A stretch of 64,000 bases of DNA from Altibacter lentus (GCF_000746845.1 NZ_KN050846.1:2496963-2560962); one strand, 5' to 3'. Positions 53,461-63,542 are shown, counted from the stretch's first letter. Program-made: numbers and translations. The notes: generated from the letters alone by a model not told the origin.

Positions 53461-53994
53461 ATGAGACATTTATTACTTGTAGCTTTAGTATTCGTCGTGG
53501 GAACGGCAAGTGCACAATCCATCAAATGGATGACCATGAACGAAGCATTGGCTGCGCAGAAAAAAGAACCCAAGAAGATCTTTATGGATGTCTACACGAC
53601 GTGGTGTGGACCTTGTAAGCTATTGGACAAAAATACATTTAGCGATAAGAACGTCATAAAGTTCATCAATGATAACTATTATGCTGTGAAGTTTAACGGC
53701 GAAGGGACAGAGGAGATCACCTATCAGGATTTCACTTATACCAATCCTAATTATCAGGAAGACAGAAAAGGGAGAAACGCCACTCATTTCTTTGCAGATG
53801 CGCTTAAACTAAGGGGATACCCGAGTTTGGTCTTTTTTAAAGAAGATGGTACGTTGATTCAGGCGATTCCGGGCTATAAAACACCACAGCAATTGGAGAT
53901 ATACCTGAAAATGATCGCCAACAACGATTATGCCACGTTGACCACCGCCGAAGCGTGGGAAAAATATCAAAAGAATTTTAAAGGCACATTCTAG
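53461..53994 (+). CDS. Secreted thioredoxin-family protein
   Basis: The 177-residue protein has a signal peptide ending GTASAQS and a thioredoxin fold with the active site YTTWCGPCKLLD (WCGPC) and cis-Pro in RGYPSLVFF. It acts in the periplasm, possibly as a disulfide reductase. The start at 53461 is the one with a signal peptide and lies after the upstream terminator; an in-frame upstream Met falls within the terminator. Confidence 0.88.
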   Translation: MRHLLLVALVFVVGTASAQSIKWMTMNEALAAQKKEPKKIFMDVYTTWCGPCKLLDKNTFSDKNVIKFINDNYYAVKFNGEGTEEITYQDFTYTNPNYQEDRKGRNATHFFADALKLRGYPSLVFFKEDGTLIQAIPGYKTPQQLEIYLKMIANNDYATLTTAEAWEKYQKNFKGTF

Positions 53995-54019
53995 AGTAGT
54001 GTTTTAGTTAAGTGTTTTA

Positions 54020-56047
54020 CTACTCCAAGATGAAAGCTCCTCTCGCACCTGTATGGTAGAAGGGGAGCTTTCTTTTTTGGCAGGTAGCTTTCCAGCGATT
54101 CACGTAAGAAGTGTAATTGCTGCCGTCGGCAATAATCAAGTCGGGCCGCAGCGAATCAATGAGACGGTCCAGATGGAGCTTCGGACTTTGCGTGAGTATT
54201 ACAATGTTGATGCGATCCTTTACTCCATATACCCCCAAACTATCCACGACCAGTATTTTTTGCTTTCTAAAAGCGAACAGTTTTGGTATCATTGCTTCGG
54301 AAACACTATCAATTCTACGTCCTACACGATAGGTACTAACGGGAAAGGTACTGGATATTCCCTGCGATGTATCTTCTGTGTATAACACCATTTCCGAAGC
54401 ATTCGAATATGCGATCACACTATGGCGGTTCTTCTGAAAAACAATAAGTTGTTGTTGTGAAGCACGATGTTTCTCCCAAAATAGAACACAAATAAAAAGC
54501 AGTATTCCTGCCAGTGCCTTAATTACACGTTTGCCATTCCATTTCTTCAGCAATAGGATGCATACAATTATAAGAACATACGCGGCAAGCACCTGGGTTT
54601 CAGAGAAAGGGATGTTGCTAAACAATAGATCCTCTTTGCCCGCAACCCAATCCACAAAGGCATTCAATGTTTCGATCGCAGTCGCATATCCTTCCGCAAC
54701 AAGTTTGGGCACTTCGTCGATAAGTGTCCAAACAATCACTACAATACCGCCGGCCAGTAAAAGTGCTAAAAAAGGTAGGATAACGATATTGGTAAGGAGA
54801 AATAAACCGGGAAATTGATGGAAATAATAGAGACTGAGGGGAAGGATACCCAGTTGGGCACTTAAAGTAACGGTGATGATCCCCCATAGTTTTTTAGCGA
54901 TAATGTTCTTACAATGTACTAATCTAAAGAGGAAGGGCTGTACCCAGAGGATAAAGAAAACTGCGAGATAGCTAAGCTGGAATCCTACGTGAAACAACCA
55001 TAGAGGCTCAAGAAGCAGCAATACCATGTAGGAAAGAAATAGGGTATTTATCGAATTGGTAGGACGGCGGCTGGCTTGTGCGAAGGTGAAGAAACTGAAC
55101 ATGCTTACGGCGCGAACAACAGATGGCGATGCTCCGGCGATCAAAGCAAATCCCCAAAGGAGCAACACAATAAGAATGGAGCGCACTAAAGCACCATGGG
55201 GCAACCGACACAAGGGATATAACAATTGCGACAGAAGTAGAAAAAGAATTCCCACGTGTAATCCGGAAACAGCAAGGATGTGAATAGCGCCTGCGGCAGC
55301 ATAGGCTTTATAACGTTCCGGGTCAATCTCATTGCGCTCTCCAAGAACCAGTGCTTGGAGAATGCTGCGTTCTTCAACGCCTATAGAAGTCTGTTTTAGC
55401 TTTGAAATAATATGTGCACGTATAGATTCGGCGCTTCCGCGAAGGCTCCAATCTCCTTTGGATCTTTTTACAATTGCTTCGGAATCAATTCGGAACTGAT
55501 GATGCACTTTCAACGTTCGAAGATAGGCTGCATAATCGAATTGAAAAGGGTTGAGCGACCCGGGAGTTTCAGAAAGTGCTGCGTGTACCAAGAGCAGGTC
55601 ATCACTAGTGAATTTTGAGCCTGTGCTGTCCTTTTTAACAGATAAGAGCACCTTACCCGATGTATGCCGGTTATTGTATCCAGTCACTTCGGCAATGTAT
55701 TTTTGGTTGTATCGATCCGGTTTCAGAATTGCCGTAACTTTTAGCGTGAAGAGAGCCGTTGTATCTAGAGAGGCCACATGAGAATAATGCCGCGGCTGGG
55801 CGTTGGGTTGCCGTAGCTGGTAGTTCACATAGCCAATGAGCAGGAAGCAGAAATAGGTCGCTATTCCGAAAAGGACAGTGGGAATAAGTTGCTTTCTTCC
55901 TCGCCACCACAGAACAACCAGCATTCCGAAGCAAAAAAGGGATAAGAAAATAAGATATCGTGAAAAATTAGGAAAGAAATGAGCCAGCAGAATCCCAAGT
56001 GTGAGAAATACCGAAAACCTTACGACAGCAACATTGATGAATTTCAT
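54020..56047 (-). CDS. ComEC/Rec2-family DNA-uptake channel protein
   Basis: The 675-residue membrane protein has an N-terminal DUF4131 region and a competence domain with the characteristic LAVSGLHVGILF motif and about ten membrane helices. Its C-terminus is a degenerate metallo-beta-lactamase-like domain: the HxHxDH metal motif of full-length ComEC is absent. It would carry single-stranded DNA across the inner membrane in natural transformation. It is convergent with the thioredoxin gene. Confidence 0.86.
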   Translation of the reverse strand: MKFINVAVVRFSVFLTLGILLAHFFPNFSRYLIFLSLFCFGMLVVLWWRGRKQLIPTVLFGIATYFCFLLIGYVNYQLRQPNAQPRHYSHVASLDTTALFTLKVTAILKPDRYNQKYIAEVTGYNNRHTSGKVLLSVKKDSTGSKFTSDDLLLVHAALSETPGSLNPFQFDYAAYLRTLKVHHQFRIDSEAIVKRSKGDWSLRGSAESIRAHIISKLKQTSIGVEERSILQALVLGERNEIDPERYKAYAAAGAIHILAVSGLHVGILFLLLSQLLYPLCRLPHGALVRSILIVLLLWGFALIAGASPSVVRAVSMFSFFTFAQASRRPTNSINTLFLSYMVLLLLEPLWLFHVGFQLSYLAVFFILWVQPFLFRLVHCKNIIAKKLWGIITVTLSAQLGILPLSLYYFHQFPGLFLLTNIVILPFLALLLAGGIVVIVWTLIDEVPKLVAEGYATAIETLNAFVDWVAGKEDLLFSNIPFSETQVLAAYVLIIVCILLLKKWNGKRVIKALAGILLFICVLFWEKHRASQQQLIVFQKNRHSVIAYSNASEMVLYTEDTSQGISSTFPVSTYRVGRRIDSVSEAMIPKLFAFRKQKILVVDSLGVYGVKDRINIVILTQSPKLHLDRLIDSLRPDLIIADGSNYTSYVNRWKATCQKRKLPFYHTGARGAFILE

Positions 56048-56106
56048 CCCAGTATCTTAAAACAAAGTTTAAAATAAACTGGGAAGGAACCCTAAGATAC
56101 GAAAAT

Positions 56107-56691
56107 TTAAATGACGCGACGAACCTCCACAAAGGCTTTCTTCCAATAGTCTTCCTCGAGAGAAGAGATGATCACTCCTTTTGAGGTTGTGGAATGAATA
56201 AACAGGATCTCACCTCGTTTGTTTTCAACGACCAAGCCAACGTGGTTAATGGAATTTCGTCGGCTGGTCTTAAAGAACACTAGATCTCCTTCGGTCACTT
56301 CCTTTAATTTGACCGAGACCCCTTTGCTAGCCATGTCTCTTGAGATACGCGGCATGATAACGTTTTCTTTTTTGAAGGCTGTATATACCAGACCGGAACA
56401 GTCCATACCCTCTTCGGTGGTGCCGCCAAACTTATAGCGGGTCCCCTCAAAGGATCTAGCGAAATCGATAATATTTTCAAGTTTGTTCTTATTCGAATCA
56501 GCCGTAACCACCTCGTCCGCTTCGGTTGTTGTGATAATAATGTTTTTTTTATCTTCCTTTTTTTCGACCGTTCGTGTGCGATTGGGTTTGCCTTTGGAAT
56601 TTACAATGATCGTTTTAGTGGCGGTGTGTTTAGAGCTGCCGCAGGAAGCTAGAAATATAGGGAGGAGGGCAAGTAGGAACAGTTTTTTCAT
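56107..56691 (-). CDS. NlpC/P60-family lipoprotein (C40 peptidase)
   Basis: The 194-residue lipoprotein (lipobox LASC, Cys17) has an NlpC/P60 domain with Cys98 in GMDCSGLVYTAF, His in NHVGLVVE and a third polar residue in LFIHSTT. It probably cleaves peptidoglycan stem peptides near the D-Glu/diaminopimelate bond. The start at 56691 is chosen as the Met that begins the signal peptide. Confidence 0.88.
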   Translation of the reverse strand: MKKLFLLALLPIFLASCGSSKHTATKTIIVNSKGKPNRTRTVEKKEDKKNIIITTTEADEVVTADSNKNKLENIIDFARSFEGTRYKFGGTTEEGMDCSGLVYTAFKKENVIMPRISRDMASKGVSVKLKEVTEGDLVFFKTSRRNSINHVGLVVENKRGEILFIHSTTSKGVIISSLEEDYWKKAFVEVRRVI

Positions 56692-56736
56692 TGCAGGCAA
56701 ATTCCAATAGTTGCCTATAAAACTAAGGATTTTTTC

Positions 56737-57855
56737 TTAGGTAGCAGATAATGCCTCGTAAATTAATTGCGCTGTGGTGTCGCTGGCTCCTTTACCTCCC
56801 AGTTTTTTTTCAAGGTCGTAATAGTCCAAGAACAAGGTTGCCCTGCGATACGGATCCAAGATGGCGGTTAACTCTTTTTTTAATTTTTCTGAAGAGAAGT
56901 CGGTTTGTATCAGCTCTGTCACCGCTTCCTTGTCCAGAATGAGGTTCACCAGTGAAATATATTTTAAGCGGATCACGCGTTTTGCGATCTCATAAGAGAT
57001 CCTGCTGCCTTTATAACAAACAACTTGCGGTACCTTGAACAAGGCAGTCTCTAACGTAGCGGTGCCCGAGGTCACCAAGGCAGCCTCTGAAATACTAAGC
57101 AGGTCGTAGGTTTGGTTAAGTAACAGATGTACATTTTGTTTCTGAATGAAGGGCGCATAGAAATCGGCTTCCTGACTGGGCGCTCCTGCAATGACGAACT
57201 GGTATTCTTTGAAATCTTCAACCACAGATAACATAACCTGAAGCATCTTGGAGATCTCCTGCTTCCTGCTTCCCGGAAGCAGGGCAATGACAGGACGTTC
57301 ATCCCAGCCGTTTTGTTTTTTAAAAGCTTCGGGGTGTACCTGCTCCCTGTCGGAAATAGCGTCAATAAGCGGATGCCCGACAAAGTGAACTGGGAAGTCA
57401 TGTTTCTTTTCATAAAACTCCTTTTCAAAAGGAAGAATTACATACATGGCATCAATGTCCCGCCTAATACTCTTAATTCGACCCTCTTTCCAAGCCCATA
57501 TTTGAGGTGAGATGTAATAATGGGTTCTAAATCCTTTTTGTTTTGCCCATTTTGCAATGCGAAGATTAAAGCCTGGGTAATCGATAAAAATGATCACATC
57601 CGGTTGGAAGTCTTCGATATCTTTTTTACAAAAACGTATGTTCTGAAGGATTGTTCTAAGATTGAAAATTACCTCTATAAACCCCATAAAGGCCAGGTCC
57701 CGGTAATGTTTTACCAAGGTTCCTTGAGCCTGTTCCATAAGATCGCCACCCCAACATCTAAATGAAGCGTTAGCATCTATTTTAGATAGCGCCTTCATAA
57801 GATTGGCGCCATGCAGGTCTCCCGATGCTTCTCCGGCTATAAGGTAATATTTCAT
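56737..57855 (-). CDS. lpxB: Lipid-A-disaccharide synthase
   Basis: The 372-residue GT19 enzyme joins UDP-2,3-diacylglucosamine and lipid X in lipid A formation at the inner membrane. Motifs include AGEASGDLHGANL at the N-terminus, FIDYPGFNLRIAK, YYISPQIWAWKEGR and LLPGSRKQEI. It lies in a minus-strand operon with a small membrane protein and surE. Confidence 0.95.
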   Translation of the reverse strand: MKYYLIAGEASGDLHGANLMKALSKIDANASFRCWGGDLMEQAQGTLVKHYRDLAFMGFIEVIFNLRTILQNIRFCKKDIEDFQPDVIIFIDYPGFNLRIAKWAKQKGFRTHYYISPQIWAWKEGRIKSIRRDIDAMYVILPFEKEFYEKKHDFPVHFVGHPLIDAISDREQVHPEAFKKQNGWDERPVIALLPGSRKQEISKMLQVMLSVVEDFKEYQFVIAGAPSQEADFYAPFIQKQNVHLLLNQTYDLLSISEAALVTSGTATLETALFKVPQVVCYKGSRISYEIAKRVIRLKYISLVNLILDKEAVTELIQTDFSSEKLKKELTAILDPYRRATLFLDYYDLEKKLGGKGASDTTAQLIYEALSAT

Positions 57856-58155
57856 TTAATAGAACTTTGAGATCAACACCACGATCGCAGCAATTAGCGT
57901 AGCTAGTACGACACCCCGTGCCCTGTAATACTGGTTCTTTTTCAGAAACACAAAAAAGGCGGCTAAATTGAGCAAGGCACCCAACGCTATAATGGTGCCC
58001 AAAAGATCTTGATCGACAGCCACCTGTAGGGTTTCATCCAGCGACAACCCTTTTATTTGTGAAAGGATGAACACGTACAGATAACTACCCGTTAGGTTTG
58101 CAATCAACCCGACTAAAACTCCTATGGCAATGCCTTTTGCGATGGTCTTGTTCAT
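57856..58155 (-). CDS. Small membrane protein between surE and lpxB
   Basis: The 99-residue protein has three probable membrane helices (residues 8-33, 49-71, 80-97). No family recognised. It overlaps surE by 4 bp and is directly followed by lpxB, so it belongs to that operon and may act in envelope biogenesis. Confidence 0.75.
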   Translation of the reverse strand: MNKTIAKGIAIGVLVGLIANLTGSYLYVFILSQIKGLSLDETLQVAVDQDLLGTIIALGALLNLAAFFVFLKKNQYYRARGVVLATLIAAIVVLISKFY

Positions 58156-58931
58156 GAAAGCTCCCAGGTATTAATATCTTTAATTGCATGATGCGCTGTA
58201 AGATCAAACTGTACCGGAACTACCGAAATATAACCGTTGTGCAACGCCCACTCATCGGTATCTTCACCTTTGTCCTCATTAACAAACTCTCCGGTTAACC
58301 AGTAATATTCGCGTCCCAATGGGTTGACTCGTTTGTCGAATTGTTCTTCCCAGTGAGCATTGGCCTGTCGGCACACCTTGATCCCTTTAATTTCTTTTTT
58401 AGGTAATTTCGGGATGTTCACATTAAGTACAACACCCGTAGGAAGCCCTTTTTTTAAACATTGGGAAGCGATCGATTTAACAAAAGACCTCGCAGGTTCA
58501 AAATCGGCTTCCATAGAATAATCCAACAATGAGAACCCGATGGAAGGAATGCCTAACGTTCCGGCTTCCACTGCTGCACTCATGGTTCCGCTGTAGATCA
58601 CATTAATGGAAGAATTGCTACCATGATTGATACCGCTTACGCAAAGGTCCGGTTTTCTTTTTAGTATTTCGTTGACAGCCAATTTTACACAGTCTACGGG
58701 TGTCCCGCTACAGCTGTACTCTTGGTGGGTTTGATCCTCTAGCACTTTTACCTTGTCGCAGTAGAGCGTATCGTTTATAGTAATGGCATGTCCCATGGCG
58801 CTTTGTGGAGAATCCGGTGCGACCACACATACGTCTCCAAGGGTATTCATCACTTCAATTAGCATTCGAATTCCGGGAGCTGTGATCCCATCGTCATTGG
58901 TTACTAGAATTAACGGTTTTTTCTTAGCCAT
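58152..58931 (-). CDS. surE: 5'/3'-nucleotidase SurE
   Basis: The 259-residue protein has the family N-terminus ILVTNDDGITAPGI with the metal-binding Asp pair, VVAPDSPQSAMGHAIT, and GINHGSNSSINVIYSGT. It dephosphorylates nucleoside monophosphates in the cytosol. It is first in the operon with the small membrane protein and lpxB. Confidence 0.95.
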   Translation of the reverse strand: MAKKKPLILVTNDDGITAPGIRMLIEVMNTLGDVCVVAPDSPQSAMGHAITINDTLYCDKVKVLEDQTHQEYSCSGTPVDCVKLAVNEILKRKPDLCVSGINHGSNSSINVIYSGTMSAAVEAGTLGIPSIGFSLLDYSMEADFEPARSFVKSIASQCLKKGLPTGVVLNVNIPKLPKKEIKGIKVCRQANAHWEEQFDKRVNPLGREYYWLTGEFVNEDKGEDTDEWALHNGYISVVPVQFDLTAHHAIKDINTWELS

Positions 58932-59080
58932 TTAGCAGATTTTTCTACTGCTAAAATACACATTTTATTAGGGTTTGCGTTATTAGTTTGTTTAACAAAA
59001 AATTAGTATCATTATGTCCTGTTGGCACGGTTTTTTCTATAATTTAGGAGATTCAAATTAAGAAGATTGATATGCGTATT

Positions 59081-61249
59081 ATGAAAAAGAATTTTAAGGT
59101 GTTGTTTATAGCTGTATTCGTTGCAGTTGCTTCTTGTAGTTTCACAACAAAGGAGTTTAATGACCCCGACAAAGATAAATTGCTCATTGACCTCATTACT
59201 TATGTACTTCAGAAGGGTCATTACGATCCCGCCGATATGGACGACACTTTTTCTCAAGGGGTGTATTCCGACTTTATTGACGGGTTGGATCCCATAAAGC
59301 GTTATTTCCTGGCTTCAGATATTGAAGAATTCAGTAAATACCGAAATGAGATCGATGACCAGATAAAAAATAAGGACCTTACGTTCTTCAATTTGGTGTA
59401 CGAGCGTTTTACGCAGCGTATGGAAGAAGCCAAGTCCATGTACGAGTCGGTTTTGGATAGTCCTTTTGATTATAGCGAAAACGAGGTGATCAATGTGGAT
59501 TACGACGAGTTGGACTACGCAAAGACCAAGGAAGAGCTTAAGGAGCGATGGAGATGGCAGCTTAAATTCTCAACCATTTCTTCTTATTACGATCTGGTAC
59601 AGGAGAAGAATTCGGTGGCAGAACGCAAACAAGAAGCAGCCGAAAAAGGGGAGGAGTATAAACCAACACCTAACGAAGGACTTTCTCTCGCCGAGCTAGA
59701 AGCAAAATCTCGCAATACCACAAAGACTTCTTTAAAGGAATACTTCGACTTTACAAAAGATTTGGAACGTAAGGATTACTTCGCTGTGTTTTTAACTACC
59801 ATTGTTGAAGAGTTCGACCCACATACCAACTATTTTGCACCACCGGATCGCGATCGTTTCGATTTACGTATGTCTGGAAAATTAGAAGGGATCGGAGCAC
59901 GGCTTCAGAAGAAGAATGATTACATCACGGTGATTGAAATTATAAGTGGCGGACCGGCATGGAGAGGAGAGCACATTGCGGTAGGAGACATGATCCTAAA
60001 GGTTAAACAAGCCGATGAAGAGGAGCCTGTGAGCGTAGTTGGAATGCGTATTGATGATGCTGTGAAATTGATCAAAGGCCCTAAAGGGACCGAGGTAACG
60101 CTTACCATCAAAAGAGTGGATGGGACCATAGAAGATGAGGTAATTACACGGGATGTGGTGGAGTTGGAAGAAACGTATGCAAAATCTACTGTGATCGAGA
60201 AAGACGATCGAAAATTTGGTTTGATAAACCTTCCACAGTTCTATTTTGATATGGAAAACTATAAGGAACGCAATGCCGCAAGTGATGTAAAACAAGAAAT
60301 CGAACGTCTAAAAGGTGAAGGGATGGAAGGATTGATCCTTGATCTTAGAGATAATGGCGGAGGATCTTTAAAGACAGCTGTAGATATTGGCGGCTTGTTC
60401 ATTAAGGAAGGTCCTATGGTGCAAGTAGCTTCCGGTGGTGGACGAAAGGAGATCTTAGAAGATAAGAATGATGATATCGCATGGGATGGACCGTTGGTTA
60501 TCCTGGTGAATGAACTGTCTGCTTCAGCTTCCGAAATTTTAGCCGCTGCTATGCAGGATTACAAGCGCGCCATCATTATAGGAAGCGAACAAACCTATGG
60601 AAAGGGAACCGTTCAAAACTTGATCGATCTCAATCAGTGGTTACGACAAAACGATATGGGAGATATGGGAGCGTTAAAGCTTACCACTCAAAAATTCTAC
60701 CGAGTGAACGGAGGTTCCACACAACTTGAAGGAGTAAAGAGTGACGTAGTCATGCCGGATCGCTATAGCTATATAGACGTTGGCGAGCGCGATTATGACA
60801 ATCCGTTGCCTTATGACAAGATTGATCCTGCAAAATATGATGCGTGGGATGGCTACATCGATTTTGAAGAGACCATCGAGAAAAGCAAGGCTAGAATGGC
60901 CAAAAGTGAGCAACTGGCCCTTATAGAGCAAAACGCACGTTGGATCAAGACCAAAAGAGATGAGATGGAAGTGAGCTTAAACTACGATGCATACGCTGCC
61001 GAGATCGAAAAGCGTAAAGAAGAAAGTAAAAAATTCGATACGATCGATAATTATGACAATAAGTTGAGCTATCGCTCACTGCCTTACGAAATAGAGCTTA
61101 TGCGCCAAGACACAACCCTTCGCGAGAAAAGAAAACGTTGGCACAAGAACCTTGCAAAGGATATTTATGTGGAAGAAGCAGTACACGTATTGGAAGACCT
61201 TAAATTGAACAACATTAAAAAAGGTAAAATGGCGAACATTAAGAATTAA
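59081..61249 (+). CDS. Carboxy-terminal processing protease (S41, Prc/Tsp type)
   Basis: The 722-residue lipoprotein (signal ending AVASC) has an N-terminal helical domain, a PDZ domain (about 250-330, GIGARLQKKNDYITVIEI) and an S41 protease domain. Catalytic Ser482 is in NELSASASEI and Lys508 in YGKGTVQ. A long C-terminal helical domain follows, as in E. coli Prc. It degrades or trims periplasmic proteins from their C-terminus. The start at 59081 fits the lipoprotein signal; a Met 9 bp upstream is an alternative. Confidence 0.92.
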   Translation: MKKNFKVLFIAVFVAVASCSFTTKEFNDPDKDKLLIDLITYVLQKGHYDPADMDDTFSQGVYSDFIDGLDPIKRYFLASDIEEFSKYRNEIDDQIKNKDLTFFNLVYERFTQRMEEAKSMYESVLDSPFDYSENEVINVDYDELDYAKTKEELKERWRWQLKFSTISSYYDLVQEKNSVAERKQEAAEKGEEYKPTPNEGLSLAELEAKSRNTTKTSLKEYFDFTKDLERKDYFAVFLTTIVEEFDPHTNYFAPPDRDRFDLRMSGKLEGIGARLQKKNDYITVIEIISGGPAWRGEHIAVGDMILKVKQADEEEPVSVVGMRIDDAVKLIKGPKGTEVTLTIKRVDGTIEDEVITRDVVELEETYAKSTVIEKDDRKFGLINLPQFYFDMENYKERNAASDVKQEIERLKGEGMEGLILDLRDNGGGSLKTAVDIGGLFIKEGPMVQVASGGGRKEILEDKNDDIAWDGPLVILVNELSASASEILAAAMQDYKRAIIIGSEQTYGKGTVQNLIDLNQWLRQNDMGDMGALKLTTQKFYRVNGGSTQLEGVKSDVVMPDRYSYIDVGERDYDNPLPYDKIDPAKYDAWDGYIDFEETIEKSKARMAKSEQLALIEQNARWIKTKRDEMEVSLNYDAYAAEIEKRKEESKKFDTIDNYDNKLSYRSLPYEIELMRQDTTLREKRKRWHKNLAKDIYVEEAVHVLEDLKLNNIKKGKMANIKN

Positions 61250-61256
61250 TTTTTTA

Positions 61257-62360
61257 ATGAGTAGATCGACCTCCTTAACACACATTGCGCTCCAAAAGTT
61301 CAAACGAAACTTTTGGGGCGTTTTTAGTTTCTGTTTCTTGGTGATTTGTGTTTTAACAGCCATTTTCGCCTATGCACTGGCACCCGATAATACTGAGAAT
61401 GCAAACCAGATGCATCTCTCGATACATTCCAAACCACCCGGATTTGAAGTGACTATGCTTACAATCCCTTCGGAAGTGGAAACACAAAGTGCTTTTTCCC
61501 GTTTTTTCTTCGGAAGGAAGAGTGCAGCAACCGAAATTCCTATATCAGACTACAAGCTGGAGTCGCAACATATTTCCATTACAGAGTACACTTTGGATGG
61601 AACCCAAGGCCTTCAAAAGGAATATGAGCTTTCACAATTCCCCGAAGCGACCGCATTGGAGGACATTCCGAAGCAATACATAAAAACTCAAAAATTCCTC
61701 CTAGGAACCGATAAATACGGGCGGGATCTACTAAGCAGGATGCTCATAGGCATCCGGATCTCTCTGGCTATTGGCTTTGTAGCTGTCTTTATTTCACTCG
61801 TGATTGGCATTACATTGGGGGCGATAGCCGGATATTTTGGTGGGAAAGTAGATGCTGCAATTATGTGGATTATCAACGTGACCTGGTCGATACCCACACT
61901 ATTACTTGTTATTGCCATCACTTTGGCATTAGGCAAGGGTTTTTGGCAGGTTTTTATAGCTGTCGGACTTACAATGTGGGTGGAAGTTGCGCGAGTGGTG
62001 CGCGGGCAGGTAATGGGAGTCAAAGAAATGCAGTATGTTACGGCAGCCAGAGCACTGGGGTATGACCATTTCAGGATCATCACAAAGCACATTTTGCCAA
62101 ATGCCATGGCCCCTGTGATTATTATTTCGGCGGCGAACTTTGCCGGTGCGATCCTAATAGAAAGCGGGTTGAGCTTTTTGGGAATAGGGGCGCAGCCTCC
62201 TATGCCCAGTTGGGGCGGGATCATTAAAGATCATTATGCCTATATTATTTTAGGGAAGCCGTATCTTGCCATCATTCCCGGGGTGGCCATCATGAGTTTG
62301 GTGACAGCTTTTATGCTCATAGGAAATGCGATGAGAGATGCGCTGGATGTAAAGAATTAA
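61257..62360 (+). CDS. ABC transporter permease, DppC/OppC type
   Basis: The 367-residue permease has an N-terminal OppC-N region, one membrane helix, a long periplasmic insert (about 50-145) and then the binding-protein-dependent permease domain with the EAA loop RALGYDHFRIITKHILPNA. The insert makes it longer than the usual 280-300 residues. It imports or exports peptides with partners elsewhere; no DppB, ATPase or binding protein lies nearby. It starts 7 bp after the protease gene, and its first codons form a terminator-like hairpin. Confidence 0.88.
   Translation: MSRSTSLTHIALQKFKRNFWGVFSFCFLVICVLTAIFAYALAPDNTENANQMHLSIHSKPPGFEVTMLTIPSEVETQSAFSRFFFGRKSAATEIPISDYKLESQHISITEYTLDGTQGLQKEYELSQFPEATALEDIPKQYIKTQKFLLGTDKYGRDLLSRMLIGIRISLAIGFVAVFISLVIGITLGAIAGYFGGKVDAAIMWIINVTWSIPTLLLVIAITLALGKGFWQVFIAVGLTMWVEVARVVRGQVMGVKEMQYVTAARALGYDHFRIITKHILPNAMAPVIIISAANFAGAILIESGLSFLGIGAQPPMPSWGGIIKDHYAYIILGKPYLAIIPGVAIMSLVTAFMLIGNAMRDALDVKN
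61288..61325 (+). terminator. Terminator-shaped hairpin inside the ABC permease N-terminal codons
   Basis: Left arm 61288-61300 pairs with right arm 61308-61320 over 13 bp with one G-U pair and a seven-base loop, followed by five T. It lies 31 nt after the permease start codon, wholly within coding sequence, and 38 nt after the stop of the Prc gene. Confidence 0.7.
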
Positions 62361-62367
62361 TCACTTC

Positions 62368-63186
62368 ATGAAACGAAAATACCTCTATCCACTACTTACA
62401 GTGCTCATTATTATTGGGTTGTATTATGCCGAAATCTATGTAGACAGGAAGAACGAAATGTATCCGGAAACGACACTTCCGGACAGAGACGTTTCAACAG
62501 CTGAGTTTGATGACCGCTTTCTTCCCGCTTCCACTACGGGTGTTGTAATAGAACACAATCATTTTACTTTGTCCTATGCCGAAGAACATGAACAGGCAGA
62601 GTGGGTCGCCTACGAACTTGCAAAGTCACATCTTTCTAAGAACGAGTATGAACGGCCTGATTTTGTTGAAGACAGGAAGATAGCATCTAAATCGGCACAT
62701 TGGAGCAGCTATAAGAATTCAGGATATGATCGAGGTCATTTATGTCCGGCAGGGGACAGACGTTTTTCTTTTAACGCCTATTTAGAAACCTTTCTCACCA
62801 GCAATATTAGTCCCCAAAACAATGAGTTCAACGGTGGCATATGGAATAAACTGGAGCAACAAGTTCGGTATTGGGCTAAAAAATACGATGGTGTCTATGT
62901 CGTTACCGGAGGAGTCCTCAAGGAGGGTCTTCCGGTCATAGGCGTTGAAAAAGTATCGGTGCCGGGTGCCTTTTATAAGATCGTTGTGGATGCTTCGGAA
63001 AAAGATCTAAAGGCCATTGCATTTCTCATCCCCAATGCGCCCACGAACAAATCATTTTACGATTATGTGGTATCCATCGATGAAATAGAAACGATCACCC
63101 ATATTGATTTCTTTTCAAACCTGCCCGATTCCGAAGAAATTAAACTCGAAAAGATGATCGATCCCAAGGCTTGGGGGAAACGCTAA
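62368..63186 (+). CDS. DNA/RNA non-specific endonuclease (beta-beta-alpha metal type)
   Basis: The 272-residue protein has an N-terminal membrane anchor or signal (residues 5-22). Its endonuclease-NS domain has the DRGH motif GYDRGHLCPAGDRRF (catalytic His124) and the metal-site Asn in NISPQNNEFN. It is probably exported and degrades nucleic acids outside the cytosol. It lies 7 bp after the permease gene. Confidence 0.9.
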   Translation: MKRKYLYPLLTVLIIIGLYYAEIYVDRKNEMYPETTLPDRDVSTAEFDDRFLPASTTGVVIEHNHFTLSYAEEHEQAEWVAYELAKSHLSKNEYERPDFVEDRKIASKSAHWSSYKNSGYDRGHLCPAGDRRFSFNAYLETFLTSNISPQNNEFNGGIWNKLEQQVRYWAKKYDGVYVVTGGVLKEGLPVIGVEKVSVPGAFYKIVVDASEKDLKAIAFLIPNAPTNKSFYDYVVSIDEIETITHIDFFSNLPDSEEIKLEKMIDPKAWGKR

Positions 63187-63542
63187 TATCAAGGCCTGCC
63201 ACACACCGTTTTCCATATACATAGGTTTTAGGAGAATTTGATCCTAAGTCTTACAAAAATAAACAGTGGTTTTCTTGGAAACGGCTGCGCATTATTTTTT
63301 GTGTTCAATAAATTACAAAAAAGTAATGCTTGCCACCCCGATCATTATTCAAACAGATATAATATTATTTGACTTTAGGGTCACGAATAATAGTAATTAG
63401 AAGCATCTAGTCTTACAAAAATAAACAGTGGTTTTCTTTGATACGGCTGCGCATTATTTTTTGTGTTCAATAAATTACAAAAAAGTAATGCTTGCCACCC
63501 CGATCATTATTCTAACAGATATAGTATTATTTGACTTTAGTA
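63187..63542. other. Intergenic region with tandem 162-bp repeats, no gene seen
   Basis: Between the nuclease stop and the rodA stop. Most of it is made of the tandem repeat described separately. The first 60 bp hold nothing recognisable. Confidence 0.7.

Noticed and set aside
53994-54025. Inverted repeat GAGTAGT/ACTACTC spanning two convergent stop codons
   Set aside because: Only 7 bp with an 18-base loop and no T-run; too weak for a terminator call.
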